NCBI RefSeq assembly: GCF_026151205.1
Contig: NC_087073.1
Coordinates: 248,001 to 312,000, forward strand
DNA length: 64,000 nt
Origin: Bolinopsis microptera
Lineage: Eukaryota; Ctenophora; Tentaculata; Lobata; Bolinopsidae
Direction of reading: 5' to 3'
A program made the position numbers and the translations under genes. The notes below the pieces were generated by a model. The model was given only the letters and a program-made list of their open reading frames with translations. It searched no databases and was not told the DNA's origin. Shown piece after piece: positions 14,521 through 25,900 of this stretch. Each line of letters begins with the position of its first letter. Positions within the stretch are counted from its first letter, which is position 1.

Positions 14521-14792
14521 ACTTGAATCAGCACCTCACAGTAGTAAAATACTCAGTTTGAATTAGGTCCTCATTTTATGAGGTGCTCTTTCTTAGTCTA
14601 ATTATCTGCCTGAGCCCTGATTTACAGCATCTTTCAGGGAATCAGTGCAATTAGTTTAGTAATCGTACCTAATAAGATTTCGGTCACTCTCAAAACAGTG
14701 CAATTAGTTTTGTAATCGCACCCCCTGGAAAAAAAATCTACCAAAAACCGGTGCAATTATGGAATTAATAAATGGCCGCCAAATAGGTCAAA

Positions 14793-15280
14793 AGTGGAGT
14801 TATAAGTTTAATTTACTACTAGAGTATATTGAGTATATTGAGTTAAAAGTGGGTTATAAGTTTATTCTACTACTAGAGTATATCGAGTATATTGAGTTAA
14901 AAGTGGGTTATAAGTTTATTCTACTACTAGAGTATATCAAGTATATTGAGTTAAAAGTGGGTTATAAGTTTAATTTACTACTAGAGTATATTGAGTATAT
15001 TGAGTTAAAAGTGGGTTATAAGTTTATTCTACTACTAGAGTATATCAAGTATATTGAGTTAAAAGTGGGTTATAAGTTTATTCTACTACTAGAGTATATC
15101 GAGTATATTGAGTTAAAAGTGGGTTATAAGTTTATTCTACTACAAGAGTATATTAAGTATATATTGAGTTAAAAGTGGGTTATAAGTTTATTCTACTACT
15201 AAAGTATATTAAGTATATTGAGTTAAAAGTGGGTTATAAGTTAATTCTACTACTAGAGTATATTGAGAATATTGAGTTTT
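14793..15280. repeat. 54-bp minisatellite, right array, about 9 copies
   Basis: Same unit and orientation as 9508-10072, with a few tttaatttactactag and atatcaag variants. The 137-codon frame over it (14759-15172) is a product of the 18-codon period. Together the two arrays bracket the foldback elements. Confidence 0.95.
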
Positions 15281-15585
15281 AAATAGTTTAAATCCAGCAG
15301 ACTTTGGAATCATTTCATAACATACAACAATGATTCAATAGTAAAATTGATATATAATTACAATTGTGTTGTACGTAATCAATAATCATGAGTCAGAGAG
15401 AGAGTAAGTAGTTATGCATGATGTAATACGTTGTATTGTAAAATATCACTTGTAGCTACGATTTACCTAAATTATTGCAACTTCTGTGTACTTTAAAAAT
15501 GAAAATAATCAATGTAACGATAAATTAAAGTTGAAATAAGCCCATAGGGTTTCTCAGAACATGAACAAATCAAACACAGTTTATT
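15281..15585. other. short AT-rich spacer, nothing recognised
   Basis: Unique sequence between the 54-bp array and the GC-rich 31-bp array. No coding or structural signal was seen. Confidence 0.5.
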
Positions 15586-15591
15586 TAAGCA

Positions 15592-16116
15592 GGGGGAGGG
15601 GGTTACGAACCCCCTTCATTTGGGGGAGGGGGGTTACGAACCCCCTTCATTTGGGGGAGGGGGGTTACGAACCCCCATCATTTGGGGGAGGGGGGTTACG
15701 AACCCCCATCATTTGGGGGAGGAGGGTTACGAACCCCCATCATTTGGGGGAGGAGGGTTACGAACCCCCATCATTTGGGGGAGGGGGGTTACGAACCCCC
15801 TTCATTTGGGGGAGGAGGGTTACGAACCCCCATCATTTGGGGGAGGAGGGTTACGAACCCCCTTCATTTGGGGGAGGGGGGTTACGAACCCCCTTCATTT
15901 GGGGGAGGAGGGTTACGAACCCCCATCATTTGGGGGAGGGGGGTTACGAACCCCCTTCATTTGGGGGAGGAGGGTTACGAACCCCCATCATTTGGGGGAG
16001 GAGGGTTACGAACCCCCTTCATTTGGGGGAGGGGGGTTACGAACCCCCTTCATTTGGGGGAGGGGGGTTACGAACCCCCTTCATTTGGGGGAGGGGGGTT
16101 ACGAACCCCTTCATTT
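15592..16116. repeat. 31-bp G-rich hairpin minisatellite, about 17 copies
   Basis: Each unit joins catttgggggagggggg to GGGGGTT-acg-AACCCCC, a stem-loop with a 3-nt loop next to G-runs. On the plus strand every unit also has several G-runs, so G-quadruplexes are plausible. Units vary at ttcatt/atcatt and aggggg/aggagg. The 31-bp period leaves all three plus frames open (15561-16139, 15620-16195, 15682-16119); none is a gene. Confidence 0.95.
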
Positions 16117-16445
16117 TAGAGTCTTTGAAATTTCCATGACGTGTAAAATTTTCACTCTCTGGAATTCTCAATACAAAAGAGAAAGAAACACGTGAACAGT
16201 GTTAACAACATTCTACATTCTACATTCTTCAGTGTATACCCTAATATAGATTAGAGTCCCTATGACACATCACACATAGTTTGATGAGGTCACGTGAGCA
16301 CACACTCAGGCTTATTATACATTCCATTATAAGTAGCCTCATTATAATAGTACTTTTCATTATAATAATGTATAAATAGTACCTTTCAGAATCAGAGTAA
16401 GAACTATTGACAAGTATTTATCCAAGAAAATGATACCAATTAAAA

Positions 16446-16924
16446 AGTGTTATTACTAATTACTAATGATACTAATTACAAAGTGTTATTACTAATTACT
16501 AATGATACTAATTACAAAGTGTTATTACTAATTACTAATGATACTAATTACAAAGTGTTATTACTAATTACTAACGATACTAATTACAAAGTGTTATTAC
16601 TAATTACTAATGATACTAATTACAAAGTGTTATTACTAATTACTAATGATACTAATTACAAAGTGTTATTACCAATTACTAATGATACTAATTACATTTA
16701 GTGTTATTACTAATTACTAATGATACTAATTACAAAGTGTTATTACTAATTACTAATGATACTAATTACAAAGTGTTATTACTAATTACTAATGATACTA
16801 ATTACAAAGTGTTATTACTAATTACTAATGATACTAATTACAAAGTGTTATTACTAAATACTAATGATACTAATTACAAAGTGTTATTACTAATTACTAA
16901 TGATACTAATTACAAAGTGTTATT
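16446..16924. repeat. 36-bp minisatellite abutting the 3' end of the SLC9A8-like gene
   Basis: About 13 units of tgttattactaattactaa plus tgatactaattacaaag. It ends right at the stop codon of the last recognised exon of the exchanger gene. Two plus-strand frames (16447-16701, 16701-16928) reflect the 12-codon period. Confidence 0.95.
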
Positions 16925-19900
16925 TTAAATCTGTAAACTCGCCTTTATCATGGGGTTAGTAGCACCACCCATGAACACAATAGTAAAGAGCACAATAACA
17001 AGGGTTGTGCTGACTAGAACCTTCTTCGTTTCTTCATCAAAGGGCAAATGTAAGGCTAGAGCAAATGCTATCGCTCCACGCAGGCCTGAAAAATAATAAA
17101 TTGAACACTTACGTATTTAACTCGTTCAAATATTGTTAAAAAGAACTGTGCTTTTTTAAAGTCTTATAGTTTGAGTGCCAAAATTGCCCAGGCTTCAGCG
17201 ACTGAACCTTGACATAATCACTTGCTACTTTTTCACTGTCAGTTCACCAAGATAATCCAGGTTTTCTGGATACAGAATTACCCTCAATATCAAATAAAAG
17301 ATAAATGAGAAACTGATCATGGTTTATCAGCAATAACGCTACAGTGTTACCATAGTTACACAGCTACATTGACTACTGCTAAATAACGCTACAGTGTTAC
17401 CATAGTTACACAGCTACATTGACTACTGCTAAATAACGCTACAGTGCTACCATAGTTACACAGCTACATTGACTACTGCTAAATAACGCTACAGTGCTAC
17501 CATAGTTACACAGCTACATTGACTACTGCTAAATAACGCTACAGTGTTACCATAGTTACACAGCTACATTGACTACTGCTAAATAACGCTACAGTGTTAC
17601 CATAGTTACACAGCTACATTGACTACTGCTAAATAACGCTACAGTGTTACCATAGTTACACAGCTACATTGACTACTGCTAAATAACGCTACGGTGTTAC
17701 CATAGTTACACAGCTACATTGACTACTGCTAAATAACGCTACAGTGTTACCATAGTTACACAGCTACATTGACTACTGCTAAATAACGCTACAGTGTTAC
17801 CATAGTTACACAGCTACATTGACTACTGCTAAATAACGTTACAGTGCGTGAATTCGAAAATTGACTAAAACACTATTTTCCCAAATTTAATAATATGTCA
17901 CGAAACAAAATCACCAAATTATAAAGTCACACAAACGTTTGAGCGAGGAAAGTACCCATTAATTTACTAATTAATTACACATCAGGGAATTAACTAATCA
18001 ACTAATACTCTAGTAGCAGGGAGAGGATAAGATAAAACTGACTAACCACTGAACCACATTATGAACTGTTGTTGGGGTGTTATCTTTGTTTGTCTGAACC
18101 TGTTTGCCAGTAGAGATAGCAGCCCGATATTCAACCCTCTACCACCTAGACACAGTATCTGAAATTGTAGATTATGGTTTATTAAAAGCTCCAGTTTTAG
18201 TACATATTATACTGGTGGGACGTATTTGTTTTGACACGTGGCAGTTAGTATGGGTTACACGTGACAGTTAGTCTGGGTTACACGTGACAGTTAGTCTGGG
18301 TTACACGTGACAGTTAGTCTGGGTTACACGTGACAGTTAGTCTGGGTTACACGTGACAGTTAGTCTGGGTTACACGTGACAGTTAGTCTGGGTTACACGT
18401 GACAGTTAGTCTGGGTTACACGTGACAGTTAGTCTGGGTTACACGTGACAGTTAGTCTGGGTTACACGTGACAGTTAGTCTGGGTTACACGTGACAGTTA
18501 GTCTGGGTTACACGTGACAGTTAGTCTGGGTTACACGTGACAGTTAGTCTGGGTTACACGTGACAGTTAGTCTGGGTTACACGTGACAGTTAGTCTGGGT
18601 TACACGTGACAGTTAGTCTGGGTTACACGTGACAGTTAGTCTGGGTTACACGTGACAGTTAGTCTGGGTTACACGTGACAGTTAGTCTGGGTTACACGTG
18701 ACAGTTAGTCTGGGTTACACGTGACAGTTAGTCTGGGTTACACGTGACAGTTAGTCTGGGTTACACGTGACAGTTAGTCTGGGTTACACGTGACAGTTAG
18801 TCTGGGTTACACGTGACAGTTAGTCTGGGTTACACGTGACAGTTAGTAATTGCTGTCACGTGTCAGAACAAACAACACCTAGACACTTCAACAGTCATAA
18901 GATCTATTTAAGCTGCAATATCAATGAGTATCACAGCTGAACTACACACTTGTTTACTGAACACGGCCCCCCCCCCCCCCTAAACACCTAGACACGGCAC
19001 CCCCCTCCCCTAAACACGCCCCCCCCCCTAAACACCTAGACACGCCCCCCCCCCTAAACACGCCCCCCCCCCCTAAACACCTAGACACGCCCCCCCCCCC
19101 CCCCTAAACACGCCCCCCCCCCCCCCCCTAAACACCTAGACACTTCAAATAACGTCCACATTAATACCCGGTCACCTGATGACATGTTGTGTTGTAAGAC
19201 GTTCGGTTAAGTAGAGAAGTAGGTTTGTGTAATCCACAGGAACCGTTACTGGTTTATATTTTATAGCAATAATCTAAATTGTATCGGGATAAAACAACGT
19301 TTATATTTTTATGTACAATATATACAATAAATGTTATAAGATAACATGAATTGTACTTACAATGCTCCATACTATAAAGGCAGGTTGGAAGGAGTGAGTG
19401 AAGCTGAATATAGCCATCCCAAGATAGGCGAACACGCACGACTCCGCTAAAAAGGCAAACGTTCGGAAAACTTGCTGAACTGTGACCTGCGATAGAGGGA
19501 GTAGGGTAGATTATTAGGGTAGATTATCAGGGTAGATTATTACGGTAGATTATTAGTGTAGATTATTAGGGTAGATTATCAGGGTAGATTATTAGGGTAG
19601 ATTATTAGTGTAGATTATTAGGGTAGATTATTAGGGTAGATTATTAGGGTAGATTATTAGGGTATATTATTAGGGTAGATTATTAGGATAGATTATTAGG
19701 GTAGATTATTAGGGTAGATTATTAGGGTAGATTATTAGGGTAAATTATTAGGGTAGATTATTAGGGTAGATTATTAGGGTAGATTATTAGGGTAGATTAT
19801 TAGGGTAGATTATTAGTGTAGATTATTAGGGTAGATTATTAGGGTAGATTATTAGAGTAGATTATAAGGGTAGATTATTAGGGTAGATTATTAGTGTAAA

Positions 19901-22900
19901 TTATTAGGGTAGATTATTAGGGTAGATTATTAGAGTAGATTATAAGGGTAGATTATTAGGGTAGATTATTAGGGTAGATTATCAGGGTAGATTTGTGTTG
20001 TGTGAGAATGGTGGGTAATATGATTTGAATGTACTGCCATTGTAACTTGACGGTTGAGTATTAAGAGTACTACTACTTATCTATACTATATTTCTCTACT
20101 TATTGAGTATGTATATACTCAATAAGTAGAGAAATATAGGGGGGGGGGGGGGCAGTAGAATAAAGTAGAGTAGAATTCGCAAAAAAATGGATGATATTCT
20201 ACTTTTATCTACCTTAATCTACAAAACGTTGCCCCCCCCCCCCCCAATATAGTATAGATAAGTAGTAGTACTTTTAATACTCAACCGTATACTACTCGTT
20301 TATAAACGAATGTATAATCACTGATTCAATTAAAATATCACTGAATGTACACACACAGGATACTTGACACTAGTGACTATTGAGCTACTATGAGTATAAA
20401 AAGTAAAACTGAACTAGTGACATACCTGCGTCATGAAGCTCAGGTTATAATGCGCGTAGTGACTCATTACAATGCCACTGGACAAGATGGCCATTATTAC
20501 GACATACCTGCGTCATGAAGCTGAGGTTGTAATGCGCGTAGTGACTCATTACAATGCCACTGGACAAGATGGCCATTATTACTACATACCTGCGTCATGA
20601 AGCTGAGGTTGTAATGCGCGTAGTGACTCATTACAATGCCACTGGACAAGATGGCCATTATTACTACATACCTGCGTCATGAAGCTGAGGTTGTAATGCG
20701 CGTAGTGACTCATTACAATGCCACTGGACAAGATGGCCATTATTACTACATACCTGCGTCATGAAGCTGAGGTTGTAATGCGCGTAGTGACTCATTACAA
20801 TGCCACTGGACAAGATGGCCATTATTACTACATACCTGCGTCATGAAGCTGAGGTTGTAATGCGCGTAGTGACTCATTACAATGCCACTGGACAAGATGG
20901 CCATTATTCCGCTCAGTTGTAGACCCTCTGCGAGGAAGTAGGGTCCGTACGCGAACAGGCACACTGTACAGAACTCTAGGGAGGGTGTTTTCTGAGGAGA
21001 GAGATGAGTTAATTAAATATGAAATTAGTAATGAGACACAGTGTAATACAGGTAATGTACGTGTGAAATAGAGGTAATTTGATTTAATAGTACAGGCCAC
21101 CTTATCAGTAATTAGTGATAATTAAAAATATTTAATCGCCAGAGCAGTGTACCTGTAATCTCAGAGTGTGTGTTACACACTAGTGTACCTGTAAAGCCAT
21201 GTGTTTGAGGAGAAGGGAGAGCACTAACGCGAACACAGCCCCTAAAAGTCCGCTCACACTGAACGAGAGGAAGAAATCTCCGATAGCAGACCCGATAGCA
21301 CTTCCTGCTTCCGCGTCGTTAAAGTGTATAATTGTACTGAAAGTAGGGGAGAGGTATTATTCATGGTAATATTATGAAATATGACGTAAAGGCTTGGTTT
21401 GTAAAGAATTGAGTGATTCTGGTGTTCATTTTGTAAATTGAAACCTCAGTTTTCCAAATTAAGTTGTATGAATAGTGTAGCACACAATTCATTTTAATTA
21501 CTGGAAGCCTTATTCGTCTTCTAAAAATAGTTTAAGTTTCAGCTTACTCTTTCATAACGATAGAGACGGCATCATAGTTAAAGTTTCAGCTTACTCTGTC
21601 ATGACGATAGAGACGGCATCATTCAGTACTTACTCTGTCATGACGATAAAAACGGCATCATTCAGTACTTACTCTGTCATAACGATAGAGACGGCATTAT
21701 TCAGTACTTACTCTGTCATAACGATAAAGACGGCATCATTCAGTACTTACTCTGTCATGACGATAAATACGGCATCATTCAGTACTTACTCTGTCATAAC
21801 GATAGAGACGGCATTATTCAGTACTTACTCTGTCATAACGATAAAGACGGCATCATTCAGTACTTACTCTGTCATAACGATAGAGACGGCATTATTCAGT
21901 ACTTACTCTGTCATAACGATAGAGACGGCATCATTTAGTACGCTCTCCCCAAATACCAACATGTAAAGTGTTGGATGCACGTCTATAGCTGAGAATATGG
22001 CTAATGTTGCTACGGGATCGACTGCCGAGATGAGCGCCCCAAAACCGAAACTGAAAGAGAATGTGATTTAGAGCGCCCCAAAACCGAAACTGAAAGAGAA
22101 TGTGATTTAGAGCGCCCCAAAACCGAAACTGAAAGAGAATGTGATTTAGAGCGCCCCAAAACCGAAACTGAAAGATAATGTGATTTAGATCGCTCCAAAA
22201 CCGAAACTGAAAGAGAATGTGATTTAGAGCGCCCCAAAACCGAAACTGAAAGAGAATGTGATTTAGATTTTAGAGCGCCCAAAAACCGAAACTGAAAGAG
22301 AATGAGATTTAGAGCGCTCCAAAACCGAAAGAGAATGAGATTTAGATTAATCAACAGCGGAAATTACAGATGATAATGTTTAGTACACTACTACACTTGA
22401 CCGGGCCTGCTACTATTACACTACTACACTGCTACTAGAGTTTGCAATTTTTTGAATGCTATTACCTATCGTACAGTGACTGCATGATATTGAATTGATT
22501 TCAAATCTTGAATGAAATTTACTGAATTTAGCGAAAAGTAGTTATGAAATTTGTCTGGAATTTTCATTTATATGGAATAATTATTGCTCGATATTATCTT
22601 CATCACTCCTTCCAACAATAATAGCGTACTTGGGTGTATAAAGTACGTGTATTGACGTGATTATAAAAATGATTATAAAATTATAAAGAGAGGGCTAACT
22701 TTATGATAATCAGAAAAGCAATATCATTTTGTAGCTGACCACAAAATTCAAATATGGTATAATAAGTTACACACTTACTGGCCTGCGAATTAGTTATGAG
22801 GAGGAGGAGGAGGTTATCTGCTACATATTGTGTTGCAATGAGTGTGACGTAATGAGTGTGACGTAATGAGTGTGTCGTAGTTAGTGTGACGTAATGAGTG

Positions 22901-25900
22901 TGACGTAATGAGTGTGACGTAATGAGTGTGTCGTAGTTAGTGTGACGTAATGAGTGTAACGTAGTTAGTGTGGCGTATGAGTGTGACGTAATGAGTGTGA
23001 CGTAATGAGTGTGACGTAATGAGTGTGTCGTAGTTAGTGTGACGTAATGAGTGTGACGTAATGAGTGTGACGTAATGAGTGTGTCGTAGTTAGTGTGACG
23101 TAATGAGTGTAACGTAGTTAGTGTGGCGTATGAGTGTGACGTAATGAGTGTGACGTAGTTAGTGTGACGTAATGAGTGTGACGTAATGAGTGTGACGTAA
23201 TGAGTGTGACGTAATGAGTGTGACGTAATGAGTGTGACGTAATGAGTGTGAAGTAATGAGTGTGACGTAGTTAGTGTGACGTAATGAGTGTAACGTAGTT
23301 AGTGTGACGTAATGAGTGTGACGTAATGAGTGTGACGTAATGAGTGTGACGTAATGAGTGTGAAGTCATGAGTGTGACGTAGTTAGTGTGACGTAATGAG
23401 TGTAACGTAGTTAGTGTGGCGTATGAGTGTGACGTAGTTAGTGTGACGTAATGAGTGTGACGTAATGAGTGTGACGTAATGAGTGTGACGTAATGAGTGT
23501 GACGTAATGAGTGTGTCGTAGTTAGTGTGACGTAATGAGTGTAACGTAGTTAGTGTGGCGTATGAGTGTGACGTAATGAGTGTGACGTAGTTAGTGTGAC
23601 GTAATGAGTGTGACGTAATGAGTGTGACGTAATGAGTGTGACGTAATGAGTGTGACGTAATGAGTGTGACGTAATGAGTGTGAAGTAATGAGTGTGACGT
23701 AGTTAGTGTGACGTAATGAGTGTGACGTAATGAGTGTGACGTAATGAGTGTGACGTAATGAGTGTGACGTAATGAGTGTGACGTAATGAGTGTGAAGTAA
23801 TGAGTGTGACGTAGTTAGTGTGACGTAATGAGTGTAACGTAGTTAGTGTGGCGTATGAGTGTGACGTAGTTAGTGTGGCGTATGAGTGTGACGTAGTTAG
23901 TGTGACGTAATGAGTGTGACGTAATGAGTGTAATAATGTGGAAGCATAATTAAAACTTTATTTTCCGGCGACGGTTAAGGAATAAATACCGCTAATACGT
24001 CATTCCGCGCATACTTCGAATTATTTAGCTCAACTAGCAGGAACCCGTCTTTTTAGCTCACAGTTACTCGTTATAACCCAGGTGTCGATAACATTACGAT
24101 AGAGGATGCAGAACAACAAGCAACAAACAGGATACATTGGAGAGGTCTAATACAAGTACAAGTTAGAGTATAACCCAACTATAGTATAGTATAACTTATA
24201 GTATATAGTATAGTATAGTATATAGTATAACCCAACTAACCTTTGCTTCGCTGTCAGTGCAAAGGATATCTTTGCCTGGAAATTGTAGATTTAGTCGGCA
24301 GAATCTATCATTAGATTGTGAATAACCACAAACAGTTTATCTTCTAGAATTATTATCAAAATAAAATGTTTAATTTTGATTCTGCCTCATTATGCCCCCC
24401 AATTTTGCCTTTTTTGGGCGCCCCAAATGAGGCAAAATGAGGTTGGAACCCCCAACATTCTATTATTAGATTGTGAATAACCAAATAGTTTATCTTCAAG
24501 AATGATTGCACTGACGCACTGTACAATGTACACTTTACTATTTAAATTAATATGTGATGAAATAATTAAATTAAACAACTTTTGTTATATTACTTTACCT
24601 GTCCTAAGACATATAGCCCGGCTCCAACTGAAAATGCAGAGATAGCTGTACCAATCACTGCAAACAAAACTATTGTACCAAGATTGGAGAAGAAGTTTCC
24701 CTGACGTGTGTTATGTTATATTTAATAGTGAAACAACTAATCTAATAGTGAAACAACTAATTTAATAGTGAAACAACTAATTTAATAGTCCGGAACAACT
24801 AATCTAATAGTGAAACAACTAATCTAATAGTGGAACAAGTAATCTAATAGTGAAACAAGTAACATAATAGTGGAACAAGTAATTTAATAGTGAAACAACT
24901 AATTTAATAGTGGAACAACTAATTTAATAGTCCGGAACAACTAATCTAATAGTGAAACAACTAATCTAATAGTGGAACAAGTAATCTAATAGTGAAACAA
25001 GTAAAGTAATTTAAACGACTAATTTCCCCTAATTTATGTACGTATTACAGAGTATAAATATTTGAAAAGACGTTGGTCAGGTCAATTACAGATAAATAAG
25101 TAATTAAACTCTGTAATGATTGTAAGCACCTTGTGTAGCGAGTATCCGGACTCGAATATAATAATAACCAGGTAACCAGGTAACCAGGTAACCAGGTTAC
25201 CAGGTAACTAGGATTGTAAGTACCTTGTGTAGCGAGTATCCGGACTCGAATATAATAGGGGGAAGCATAACAAGGAAGAATATAGTGGGATTGAGCTCCT
25301 CAGACTCTTTTATCCTACCAATGTTGTAGTGATTGAAAATCTGGAATAGTCCTCCAATGATTGCTCCTAAGGGGACAAGTTTGTCAAATGAAAAGTACGG
25401 ATACTGCGAATATTCTTAATTAAATTGAAAACAAATTATATTTGCAAATCTACCCGTCAACCAAGTTATAGATTTTAGTAAACTGTGTAGTAAATATTAT
25501 ACATATTATACATATTCTACATACTATACATATCATACATATTATTATACATATTACACATACTATACATATCATACATATTATACATATTACACATATC
25601 ACGTCATATTATACACATAGTATATTATAATTATTAATTGGTTAATTAAAGGATTCTGAACTGACCTAATAACACGATAGCAATGCTCTCTGGAAGATAA
25701 TGGAACTTGAACTTGATGAGAAGGTAGACCATCAGAATAGCGACCAACAAAACACACAGAATAAAGAAGATCCTGAAACTGTTCTGACTCTCCTCACTGC
25801 TACCGTTATCTATAATAGCATCAGTGTCATTGCTCTTATCTTTATCAGTCTCATCAGTCTTGTTATCTGGTTCCGTCTTGTTATCCTTATCACCCGTGAC

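Noticed and set aside
15561-16195. Gly/Pro-rich frames of 145-192 codons
   Set aside because: The 31-bp array leaves all plus frames open and yields the same repeating peptide in each; no independent coding evidence.
21601-22354. Repeat frames 21601-21966 (+) and 22010-22354 (-)
   Set aside because: They lie over the 39-bp exon-edge arrays and are not in the exon's reading frame.
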